Part shown: one piece after another, positions 1 to 6,422 of the stretch
Numbering within the stretch: position 1 is the first letter of the stretch
Layout of the letters: every line of letters begins with the position of its first letter
DNA from: Lachnospiraceae bacterium
GTDB lineage: Bacteria > Bacillota > Clostridia > Lachnospirales > Lachnospiraceae
Reading direction: 5' to 3'
Assembly (NCBI GenBank): GCA_003520105.1
Contig: DOVL01000038.1
Coordinates: forward strand, 1 to 7,629
DNA: 7,629 bases
Position numbers and translations under genes: made by a program
Notes under the pieces: generated by a model
What the model saw: only the letters and a program-made list of their open reading frames with translations
Databases searched by the model: none
What the model was told of the DNA's origin: nothing

Positions 1-656
1 GGTGTATCGGCAACAGTTATCCAGTAATCCAGTGCGTCAGTCTCATCGGCAACCCACTTGGTTATATTTTCACCAAATGTAACCTCACCGGTTGCAGGAT
101 TATTCCAGAGCATACCATAGCCCTGATCTGATACAAGGAAAGGAACCGAAACCTGGGAATTACGCTGCTCAAGAGGAAGCGTACAGCCTTTAAGATTAAG
201 CTGCGGCTGCTGGTACTGACCCATACCGTAAAGCTGCTCACCCCTGTTTGCCTCGAATCTTGCAGTAAGCTTAAATGAATCGGAAGCAAGTCCCTTAAAC
301 TCTCTTGAAACTATCTTAAAGCAGATTGATTCCTTTCTGATAGATCCGCCGTATAAGCTGTAATACTCCTGGAGGATAAGCTTCCACTCGCCGTCCTTCT
401 CCTTCTTGTAGAAGCAGATGATACCAACCTCATTAACAGTCGCCTTGATGCTTCCGTTAACGATCTCTGCAGTTCTTCCATCTATCTTAACCTCTGCGGT
501 ATGCGTTACCTCCTCGGTAAGTGCATGATCCGTATCAGGCAGGTTTCGCAGGATGGTCGATCTGACTCTCAGGCCGTCAGATCCCCATCCTTCTATTTTT
601 AAGGTTTCCCTGTGAAGTCTTCCTATAAGGGCATTTTCTTCAGCTGTAAATCTCAT
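1..656 (-). CDS. GH31 family alpha-xylosidase, N-terminal part (cut by the left window edge)
   Basis: The reading frame opens at ATG 656-654 and stays open to the window edge, giving 218 residues of a family that is usually about 650-800 long. What is visible is the N-terminal beta-sandwich of GH31. The best marker is GEQLYGMGQYQQ at residues 139-150, followed by LNLKG (153-157), IPFLVS-like VPFLVSDQGYGMLWNN (171-186) and DYWITVADT at the cut; this combination is typical of the YicI/XylS alpha-xylosidase clade rather than of alpha-glucosidases. The catalytic (beta/alpha)8 barrel with its two aspartates lies outside the window, so activity cannot be checked. No signal peptide is present, so it should act in the cytoplasm, releasing alpha-1,6-xylose from the non-reducing end of imported xyloglucan oligosaccharides (family knowledge plus context). 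A strong ribosome binding site at 663-668 supports the start. It is the third gene of the GH5-GH29-GH31 series. Substrate is inferred. Confidence 0.87.
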   Translation of the reverse strand, partial: MRFTAEENALIGRLHRETLKIEGWGSDGLRVRSTILRNLPDTDHALTEEVTHTAEVKIDGRTAEIVNGSIKATVNEVGIICFYKKEKDGEWKLILQEYYSLYGGSIRKESICFKIVSREFKGLASDSFKLTARFEANRGEQLYGMGQYQQPQLNLKGCTLPLEQRNSQVSVPFLVSDQGYGMLWNNPATGEVTFGENITKWVADETDALDYWITVADT

Positions 657-662
657 AGCTTG

Positions 663-668
663 TCCTCC
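663..668 (-). promoter_or_regulatory. Ribosome binding site of the GH31 gene
   Basis: On the minus strand this reads GGAGGA, six bases before the ATG at 656-654. It fixes the start of the GH31 gene and shows that translation starts independently of the upstream fucosidase gene. Confidence 0.8.
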
Positions 669-706
669 GCATAATTGTTAATTTCGTTTTATTCGTATAT
701 CCATTC

Positions 707-741
707 AATGAATTCTCAGTACTGCCCTGAGTTGATTCATT
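707..741 (-). other. Stem-loop between the fucosidase and xylosidase genes
   Basis: AATGAAT (707-713) pairs with ATTCATT (735-741), and CTCAG (715-719) pairs with CTGAG (727-731). This makes a 12-bp stem with a small 1/3-base internal loop and a 7-base loop. Neither strand carries a run of T after it, so it does not look like an intrinsic terminator. It sits in the 118-base gap between two co-directional genes, where such stems often mark mRNA processing or 3'-end protection; that role is an inference. Confidence 0.5.
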
Positions 742-774
742 ATTATCTACGCAGTCTTGATGTTATAATTCTTT

Positions 775-2256
775 CTACTCTGTCTCTATCTTCAGTACCA
801 CCGGAAGGCCTCTGTTAATACCTTCAGTCTCCGCAATAACAACCAATCCTTCATCCTTCATGGCAAATACTGCGTTATCGTTACTTCCCAGAACAGATAC
901 TTTACTGACGAGTCCGTAGAACTCAGGTGCATCCTTATCGCCCGATCTTCCGAGCGAACGTATGACTACCCGGTTATCCTCCGGCCATTTCATCACGAAA
1001 GCGTATATGCATCCATGTCCTGCGGTAAATCTTATATCCTTCTCGGTAAACGTCATCTCTGTTCCGTCAGCGAACTGACCTTCCTTTGACTCTGTAGGCC
1101 CTTCCTTACATCTTCTCCAGACCTTACTGCCGTTTATCGCTTCACCGTTTATCTTCATCCATCCGGCAAGCTCTTCCAGTATTCTTCTGTCGCCGGCAGG
1201 AATCGTTCCATCAGCCTTCGGACCTATATTTAACAGGAGGTTTCCGTTCCTGCTGACAACATTTATAAGTGTTGCGATTATTTCATAAGTACTTTTATAG
1301 TCAAGTGTATCGGTGTAACACCATGAATTTCTTGCAACCGCCGTATCGGTCTGCCATGGAAAGGCTTTAGCCTCGGCGAAACTGCCGCGTTCTATCTCGA
1401 CTATTCCTGTCCCGAAGGATAGCGCATCATGCTTATAACAGACAGCCGTCCTTCTGCCCCATTTCACTCCCTGATTAAAATAATATGCAAGGAGCTTTTT
1501 GATATAAGGCCTGAACGCTTCATGTATTATCCACCAGTCAAAATATAGCAGCGCCGGCTTATATTTATCAATTATCTCAACAGTTCTGATAAGCCAGTCC
1601 GTCAGAAACTCTTCGTTCGGATAAGGCTCACTCTTCATATCGAAATTGTCCGGTTCGGGATTGGCCGGCCAGTAGAAATCACCGAGTTCCATCGGATCCT
1701 TCACATCGCTGTCGAATTCCTTCCCGTGCCCCATGAACCACCAGTGCTCCGCTCTGTGGCTCGAGGTACAGAACACAAGTCCTTCCTTCTCAGCCGCTTC
1801 TTTCAACTCTCCAAGTATATCTCTGTGCGGTCCCTTATCATAAGCATTCCACTCAGATAATTCACTCCGGTACATCTGAAAACCGTCATGATGCTCAGCA
1901 ACAGGAAAGATGTATCCTGCCCCGGCATTCTTGAAGAGTTTTATCCATTCATCAGGCTCAAACTTATCCGCCGTGAGCATCGGTATAAAATCCTTATATC
2001 CAAAATCCTTATGCGGCCCATAGGTTTCAAGATGATGCTTAAACTCCGGGGTTGTCTGATCGTACATATTTTTCGAATACCACTCATTGTTAAATGCAGG
2101 TACGCTGTAAAGTCCCCAGTGGATAAATATACCGAAACGCTTCTCCGAAAACCATTCAGGTGCTCTGAAGGCTGACAGGCTGTCCCAGTCATCCGAATAC
2201 GGCCCTTCTGCTATTTCTTTTTCAATATGTTCCAGCCATTCTTTTTTGTTATACAT
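775..2256 (-). CDS. GH29 family alpha-L-fucosidase, cytoplasmic
   Basis: The 493-residue protein has the length and layout of a GH29 fucosidase: a (beta/alpha)8 catalytic domain over about residues 30-375 and a small C-terminal beta-sandwich over about 390-493. Family landmarks are APEWFSEKRFGIFIHWGLYS (32-51), VAEHHDGFQMYRSELSEWNA (119-138), LLYFDWW (236-242, D240 the likely nucleophile), EIERG (287-291, with E287 or E289 a candidate acid/base), PWQTDTA (300-306) and NGNLLLNIGPKADGTIP (337-353). GH29 enzymes release alpha-L-fucose with retention. No signal peptide is present, so imported oligosaccharides are the likely substrate, here perhaps the fucosyl-galactosyl side chain of xyloglucan. 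The segment CTSSHRAEHWW (163-173) replaces the YYS..EW type sequence of textbook members, which points to a distinct clade. The ATG at 2256-2254 has only a weak AAAGAA-like ribosome site, so the start is less secure than its neighbours. Second gene of the series, 121 bases after GH5. Confidence 0.93.
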   Translation of the reverse strand: MYNKKEWLEHIEKEIAEGPYSDDWDSLSAFRAPEWFSEKRFGIFIHWGLYSVPAFNNEWYSKNMYDQTTPEFKHHLETYGPHKDFGYKDFIPMLTADKFEPDEWIKLFKNAGAGYIFPVAEHHDGFQMYRSELSEWNAYDKGPHRDILGELKEAAEKEGLVFCTSSHRAEHWWFMGHGKEFDSDVKDPMELGDFYWPANPEPDNFDMKSEPYPNEEFLTDWLIRTVEIIDKYKPALLYFDWWIIHEAFRPYIKKLLAYYFNQGVKWGRRTAVCYKHDALSFGTGIVEIERGSFAEAKAFPWQTDTAVARNSWCYTDTLDYKSTYEIIATLINVVSRNGNLLLNIGPKADGTIPAGDRRILEELAGWMKINGEAINGSKVWRRCKEGPTESKEGQFADGTEMTFTEKDIRFTAGHGCIYAFVMKWPEDNRVVIRSLGRSGDKDAPEFYGLVSKVSVLGSNDNAVFAMKDEGLVVIAETEGINRGLPVVLKIETE

Positions 2257-2307
2257 ATTCTTTATTCGTCATATATCCGATTATTACTGCATATGCTATG
2301 CCAAAAC

Positions 2308-2331
2308 AGGTTCCATCAATTCTATGAACCT
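2308..2331 (-). other. Hairpin between the endoglucanase and fucosidase genes
   Basis: AGGTTC (2308-2313) and GAACCT (2326-2331) form a perfect 6-bp stem with a 12-base loop in the 121-base gap between GH5 and GH29. On the minus strand the stem is followed by GTTTTGG, a short and broken T stretch. It could be a weak or partial terminator that lowers expression of the downstream enzymes, or a plain intercistronic stem. The stem is short, so chance is possible. Confidence 0.3.
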
Positions 2332-2377
2332 ATCATGGATTCATATTATTAATCTTGTCATTCTGTATTTCACAATA

Positions 2378-4258
2378 TTAGTTCTTGCTGTTTGCGTCAT
2401 TAGTAGAGATTCCCTCTTCACCCGGCATATAATCGAAGGTTATTTCGATAGTTTTGATCTCGCCGAGGTCATCCTGGTGAAATACTGTCGGGCTGCATCC
2501 CTGAGTTCCGCCGCCTACTGTACGCGCATCGTCAGGAATCGCCGGAACCCATTCATTATATAGGTTACTTCTTGTGCAAAGTCCATCATCAGAAGAAGTA
2601 TAGTTTCTGCCGTGGAGCTTATAAGGCTCGCCGTTGATAAGTACTTCTTTGATATTTATTACATAGCCCGGGAAGAGCTCCTCGGCATTTGCGATACCGA
2701 TAGCTGAAAATGCAGTGCTTATAGACATACCTGCATCAGTTCCCGTAAAGTCAAGTGCTATAGTATAGGTTCCTTCACCTGTGATCTCAACATCTGTTGC
2801 CTTGATACCTGCAGTCTTGCTGTCAGGATCATACTGATCACCTACGCTGTAAACGATATTCCAATCCTGTGAATCCCACATGATCCATGCTATAGCTGTT
2901 CCGTCACCGGCAAGCTTCTGCTCTGTGTCAAAGGTTTCAGGAGCAGCTGCGAGTTCATCAGCCATTGTCTTGTCGGCTGCAGCCTTGATCTCGTCAGCAG
3001 TCATATCCTTTCTTGCCTCATTGCTCTGAGTAAGGAGGAAATCCTTAACTTCGTCAGAGAACCATGAACCGTCAGCCTTCTTCAGGATATCGCCTGTATT
3101 CCAGAGAAGAGGAACATAGTCATATTTATCACAGTTTGCATAGAAATTCTTGTACCAGAGAATGGTATTTGGCTTTGCTTCGCCGCTTGAGGTTGGAAGT
3201 ACTCCGCACTCACCGATGATGATACCGTAATCCTTGCCGTATTTATCATAGAGACTTGAAAGAATATCATTCATCTCTTTATAATTCTTCTGTGTACCCC
3301 ATGTTGAAGCACCTGTACTACCACAGTAGCTCCAAGGTGTGTAGTAATGAACTGAGAGGAAAAGCTTGCCATCAGCTGTATCGCTTGGCATATGCCATCT
3401 GTCATCCATGGTCTGAACAACATCAGTTCCATAACCCGGAATGAGAAGGAAACGCTCGGCGTTATTTCCGCCTGAAGCTCTTACGATATCAACAAAGGTC
3501 TGATTGATCTCATTTGCCTTTGCGTAGCACTCATCCTTGGAAAGTGTCGCACCGTCTCTGTTCCAGTCAGCGTTTATATCATTGAGTCTGTCACCTATCT
3601 CCTCATTTCCGCCTTCGAAGACGAGTCTGAGGTCATAATCTTTAAAATACTCTGCTATCTGGGTCCACATGGATTTATACATCTCCATGGCGCCCTCTCT
3701 CTTACTTGCATCAGCAGAACCGAAGAGGCCCCACCAGCCACCGTCCCAGTGGTCATTGATGATAACATACATATCAGCGGCATAAGCCATATCTACGATC
3801 TCTTTTACTCTGGCAAGCTGAGCTTCGTTGATGGTGTAATCTCCGTTCACGAAGTCCATTGTATTTGCCCAAGCTACAGGAATACGTAGTGTATCGAGTC
3901 CGGAAGCCTTCATATCATCTATCATCCTCTGTTCAGTTATCGGCTGACTCCAGAGTGTTTCATAATAGGAAATCTCATGATGAGGATAATCGCCCGGTCT
4001 TGTCGAATCAGCGGCCTCCATCGTATTTCCGAGGTTGATACCGTTGCCCATAAGAACAGCAAATTCCTTTGAGTTGATCTTAGAGAGATCAATATCATCC
4101 GATCCGTCCTCGGTTGTCGATTCGGTTACTGATCCTGCTGTATCCTTCTCATCACCGGTTTTCTTGTCATCCTTCTTACCGCCACAGGCCGTCATACTGA
4201 ACGCCAGCATAAATGCAGCCACACCGGCAGCTATTCTCTTCATCTTTCTTTTTATCAT
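2378..4258 (-). CDS. Surface lipoprotein GH5 endo-beta-1,4-glucanase (probable xyloglucanase, GH5_4-like) with a C-terminal accessory module
   Basis: The protein of 626 residues starts with a lipoprotein signal: basic MIKRKMKR, a hydrophobic stretch (residues 9-23) and a lipobox ending SMTAC with the lipidated Cys at 25. A charged, Ser/Thr/Asp-rich linker (26-57) follows and should hold the enzyme off the membrane. The GH5 barrel covers about 60-412: GNGINLGNTMEA (71-82), LRIPVAW (124-130), INDHWD (167-172), VFEGGNEE (213-220, acid/base E219), SVHYYTPW (302-309), IIIGECG (346-352, nucleophile E350) and LLWNTGD (384-390). GINLGNTxEA and the NDHW motif fit subfamily GH5_4, which includes many xyloglucan-active and mixed-linkage glucanases. 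A helical Ala/Lys/Asp linker (about 415-442) leads to an all-beta-like module (about 445-613) of a type I cannot assign to a numbered CBM family. The ATG at 4258 has a strong ribosome site. It is the first gene of the minus-strand series and the only one exported, so it would make the oligosaccharides the others use. Xyloglucan specificity rests on the gene context. Confidence 0.94.
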   Translation of the reverse strand: MIKRKMKRIAAGVAAFMLAFSMTACGGKKDDKKTGDEKDTAGSVTESTTEDGSDDIDLSKINSKEFAVLMGNGINLGNTMEAADSTRPGDYPHHEISYYETLWSQPITEQRMIDDMKASGLDTLRIPVAWANTMDFVNGDYTINEAQLARVKEIVDMAYAADMYVIINDHWDGGWWGLFGSADASKREGAMEMYKSMWTQIAEYFKDYDLRLVFEGGNEEIGDRLNDINADWNRDGATLSKDECYAKANEINQTFVDIVRASGGNNAERFLLIPGYGTDVVQTMDDRWHMPSDTADGKLFLSVHYYTPWSYCGSTGASTWGTQKNYKEMNDILSSLYDKYGKDYGIIIGECGVLPTSSGEAKPNTILWYKNFYANCDKYDYVPLLWNTGDILKKADGSWFSDEVKDFLLTQSNEARKDMTADEIKAAADKTMADELAAAPETFDTEQKLAGDGTAIAWIMWDSQDWNIVYSVGDQYDPDSKTAGIKATDVEITGEGTYTIALDFTGTDAGMSISTAFSAIGIANAEELFPGYVINIKEVLINGEPYKLHGRNYTSSDDGLCTRSNLYNEWVPAIPDDARTVGGGTQGCSPTVFHQDDLGEIKTIEITFDYMPGEEGISTNDANSKN

Positions 4259-4263
4259 CTTCT

Positions 4264-4269
4264 ACCTCC
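4264..4269 (-). promoter_or_regulatory. Ribosome binding site of the GH5 gene
   Basis: On the minus strand this reads GGAGGT, five bases before the ATG at 4258-4256. It is a near-perfect site and fixes the start of the lipoprotein signal. It lies one base after the possible stem described at 4271-4305, so folding of the leader could affect access to it. Confidence 0.85.
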
Positions 4270-4270
4270 G

Positions 4271-4305
4271 AAATGTTTTCTGTTAACACATGCCTGGTAA
4301 CATTT
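4271..4305 (-). promoter_or_regulatory. Short overlapping inverted repeats in the GH5 leader
   Basis: AAATGTT (4271-4277) can pair with AACATTT (4299-4305), a 7-bp stem with a 21-base loop. Within it TGTTA (4281-4285) can pair with TAACA (4298-4302), which overlaps the same right arm, so the two pairings exclude each other. The outer stem ends one base from the GH5 ribosome site. The repeats could also be an operator read as DNA, since TGTTAACA (4281-4288) is itself a palindrome. All are short and AT-rich, and no function is shown. Confidence 0.3.
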
Positions 4306-4450
4306 GATCAGAGTGCTGTCTGCACCTGATTTTCCATCCTAAAATGAGTTTAAAAGATATCGTCGGAAATAAAAACACTTGTTTTTGGATATGTTTACAT
4401 GAATTATTCGAGTTTGTTTTTTTCATGCTTATTGTAGCTATTTCTTATGG

Positions 4451-4479
4451 TTGTTGATTGTTGTATTCAATGTTATATA
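4451..4479 (+). promoter_or_regulatory. Predicted vegetative promoter of the GH43 gene
   Basis: TTGTTG (4451-4456) as -35 and TATATA (4474-4479) as -10 are 17 bases apart, a good spacing for the housekeeping sigma factor. A start a few bases later would leave a leader of about 100 bases before the ATG at 4588. The overlapping pair TTGATT (4454-4459) and TATAAC (4476-4481) at 16 bases is nearly as good, so the exact hexamers are uncertain. The region is AT-rich, which raises the chance of false matches. Confidence 0.5.
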
Positions 4480-4574
4480 ACTTAGTGACGCTGCTCAAAA
4501 TGCAAGCACAAATAACAATAATAAGACAATAGTGAATAAGTTAATGCATGAAAAAAATAAACTACTAGGGCCTT

Positions 4575-4580
4575 GGAGGG
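4575..4580 (+). promoter_or_regulatory. Ribosome binding site that decides the GH43 start
   Basis: GGAGGG ends seven bases before ATG 4588-4590. A TTG codon in the same frame at 4573 would give five more residues but overlaps this site and has no site of its own, so the ATG is the true start. Confidence 0.85.
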
Positions 4581-4587
4581 TAAGATT

Positions 4588-6273
4588 ATGAAATACAACA
4601 ATCCTGTAATAAGCGGATTTTATCCTGATCCGAGTGTATGCGAAGCAAACGGTAAGTTTTATTTGGTGACCAGTTCGTTTCAGTATTTTCCCGGAGTCCC
4701 TCTCTTTGAGAGCGAGGATCTGGTGAACTGGAAGCAGATCGGTCATGTACTTACAAGGAAGAGTCAGGTTGAACTTGATAAGGTCAGAAGCTCGGGAGGA
4801 GTTTTCGCGCCTACTATCAGATATAATAACGGCCGCTTCTATATGGTAACAAATAACAATTCAACCAACAGGAATTTCTATGTTTATACAGATGATATTT
4901 ACGGAGAATGGTCCGATCCGATTGAAATAGATATGGATGGCATCGATCCTTCGATACTGTTTGATGACGATCATGCATATTTCATCACAAACGGAACCGA
5001 TGATGATGGTGAAGCAGGTATCGTTCAATGCGAAATAGATATCACTACCGGCAGAAAGCTCAGCAATGCCAAGCTTCTCTGGAAGGGTTCAGGCGGAAGG
5101 TACCTTGAAAGCCCGCATATGTACAAGATTGGAAAATACTACTATCTTATGGTTGCCGAGGGCGGTACGGAATATGGACACATGGTGACCTATGCACGTT
5201 CCGAACATGTCTGGGGACCTTTCGAGAACTATGAGAAGAATCCAATTCTTACTAACAGAAATAAAGCCCCTTATATGATTCAGGGAATCGGTCACGGCGA
5301 TCTTATTCAGAATAGTGATAGGCGCTGGTACATCGTGACACTCGGCTTCAGACAGATCGATACCTGGGAGCCTTACCATAATCTCGGCCGCGAGGTTTAT
5401 CTCACACCTGCCGCTATTGACGATGCCGGAAATATAAGCTGCGGCAATGACGGAACCACCGATCTCTCCTACGAGATTCCGGGCGATTTTGTTCAGGAAA
5501 TAAAAGATACATACACCTTCGATAACACTTCATGGGATATAGACTGGGCATATCTTCGTTATCATCATCCGGAGAACTACAAGTTAACGGATAACAAAGC
5601 TGTTCTCCACGGAACTGGTATTACTCTTGATGACGTAGATTCACCGACCTTTATCGCCCTGCGTCAGAAGGAATTTAAGATGGAGGCTGTTGTTGATGTG
5701 ACCATTTCAACAGACAACTCGTCAATCGATACAAGAAGCGTTTCGGCAGAAACAGCTACTGATACAGACAAAACGAATGAATCACTCAAATCATTCTATA
5801 CCAACGCATCAGCCGGTATGACTGTTTACATGAACGAGGATGAGCACTACGATATCGAGCTTGTTCCGTCCGATATCGGTATCATCGCTCAGCTGAAGCT
5901 GAATATCGGTGGTATAAAGCATATCGAGCGTGCCGTGAACCATGCGGTTCTGAGATCATCAACACCTGAGACGATCAAACACGGCCTTCCTGCAAATATA
6001 AAAAGAGCGAAACTTATCATTCGCTCCGATAATCTGAAATATGATTTTTATGTACAATTTCCGTCTGATAACCACGAATCAGCAGATAAAACCGTGAGCA
6101 ACAATTCATCTCCTACGCATAATCACAGTAGTGAGATATATCTCGGCAGCGGCAGGAGTAAATACCTCTCTTCCGAGGTTTCCGGAGGTTTCACCGGAAC
6201 CATGCTCGGCCTCTATGCAGTCGGCAACTGCAGTGCAGAATTCACAGATTTCTGCTGTAAATATTCGATGTGA
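4588..6273 (+). CDS. GH43 family alpha-L-arabinofuranosidase / beta-xylosidase (GH43_12-like), cytoplasmic
   Basis: From ATG 4588 the protein has 561 residues and no signal peptide. The five-bladed beta-propeller (about 1-300) carries the GH43 triad: D14 in GFYPDPS (general base), D120 in GIDPSI (pKa modulator) and E174 in LESPHMYK (acid); GIGHGD (233-238) holds the central histidine. A concanavalin-like C-terminal domain (about 305-561) ends with YLSSEVSGGFTGTMLGLYA (526-544), as in XynB-type two-domain GH43 enzymes. The opening NNPVISGFYPDPS, TSSFQYFPGVPLF and WKQIGHVL resemble subfamily 12, which contains the arabinofuranosidases of the Bacteroides ovatus xyloglucan locus; beta-xylosidase activity is the main alternative. 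Two Ser/Thr/Asn/Asp-rich stretches (about 376-404 and 493-515) interrupt the C-terminal domain and look like loop insertions. The gene diverges from GH5 and is probably controlled with it, removing arabinose (or xylose) from imported oligosaccharides. Confidence 0.92.
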   Translation: MKYNNPVISGFYPDPSVCEANGKFYLVTSSFQYFPGVPLFESEDLVNWKQIGHVLTRKSQVELDKVRSSGGVFAPTIRYNNGRFYMVTNNNSTNRNFYVYTDDIYGEWSDPIEIDMDGIDPSILFDDDHAYFITNGTDDDGEAGIVQCEIDITTGRKLSNAKLLWKGSGGRYLESPHMYKIGKYYYLMVAEGGTEYGHMVTYARSEHVWGPFENYEKNPILTNRNKAPYMIQGIGHGDLIQNSDRRWYIVTLGFRQIDTWEPYHNLGREVYLTPAAIDDAGNISCGNDGTTDLSYEIPGDFVQEIKDTYTFDNTSWDIDWAYLRYHHPENYKLTDNKAVLHGTGITLDDVDSPTFIALRQKEFKMEAVVDVTISTDNSSIDTRSVSAETATDTDKTNESLKSFYTNASAGMTVYMNEDEHYDIELVPSDIGIIAQLKLNIGGIKHIERAVNHAVLRSSTPETIKHGLPANIKRAKLIIRSDNLKYDFYVQFPSDNHESADKTVSNNSSPTHNHSSEIYLGSGRSKYLSSEVSGGFTGTMLGLYAVGNCSAEFTDFCCKYSM

Positions 6274-6330
6274 TAAAAATCAGTTATTTATCAGGATTAC
6301 AACACCTCTTGTAGTTCTGTTAACATTCAA

Positions 6331-6413
6331 TGCAAAACAAAAACGTCCTTTTATTGATATATGTCCGGATTTCCGGGTTGATATCATATCAAGAAGGACG
6401 TTTTTGTTTTGCA
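6331..6413. terminator. Bidirectional intrinsic terminator between GH43 and the sensor kinase
   Basis: The arms at 6331-6350 and 6394-6413 are perfect 20-base inverted repeats with the core CGTCCTT/AAGGACG. Each arm is flanked by A-rich sequence on the left and TTTTTGTTTT on the right, so both transcripts end in a T-rich tract after the core. It lies between the stop of GH43 (6273) and the stop of the convergent kinase (6423). The 43-base interior also has structure: TTGATAT (6354-6360) can pair with ATATCAA (6386-6392), and CCGG repeats sit near the tip. The core stem with symmetric T tracts makes termination on both strands very likely. Confidence 0.92.
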
Positions 6414-6422
6414 GATATTCTT

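Larger units (their letters stand above)
4259..4587. promoter_or_regulatory. Divergent control region between the GH5 and GH43 genes
   Basis: This 329-base, strongly AT-rich gap has no credible gene and must carry the promoters of both diverging transcripts. I can place one promoter for GH43 (4451-4479), ribosome sites at both ends, and several short inverted repeats: AAATGTT/AACATTT (4271-4305), TGTTA/TAACA (4281-4302) and AAAAAC-ACTT-GTTTTT (4371-4386). I found no good match to the CcpA cre consensus and no clear -35/-10 pair for GH5 on the minus strand. Shared control of the two transcripts by one regulator bound here is an inference from the layout. Confidence 0.6.

Noticed and set aside
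2308..2331. Hairpin after GH5 as a full intrinsic terminator
   Set aside because: The stem has only six pairs with a 12-base loop and is followed by a short broken T stretch, too weak to call a terminator.
2246..2563. Plus-strand open frame of 105 codons across the GH5/GH29 gap
   Set aside because: Its second half is antisense to the conserved end of the GH5 protein, it has no ribosome site, and the product has no recognisable features.
4035..4286. Plus-strand open frame with a hydrophobic tail antisense to the GH5 signal peptide
   Set aside because: The hydrophobic stretch is the complement of the lipoprotein signal and control region; no ribosome site and no family resemblance.
4573..4587. 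TTG start giving five extra residues to the GH43 protein
   Set aside because: The TTG overlaps the GGAGGG ribosome site, which is correctly spaced for ATG 4588, and the family sequence begins right after that ATG.
4259..4587. A CcpA catabolite-repression (cre) site in the divergent region
   Set aside because: The few CG dinucleotides there were checked by eye and none is flanked by the TG...CA pattern of the consensus.
4278..6325. The 11-base sequence TTCTGTTAACA occurring at 4278-4288 and 6315-6325
   Set aside because: Repeats of this length are expected by chance in a window of this size, and the second copy lies after the GH43 stop, where an operator makes little sense.
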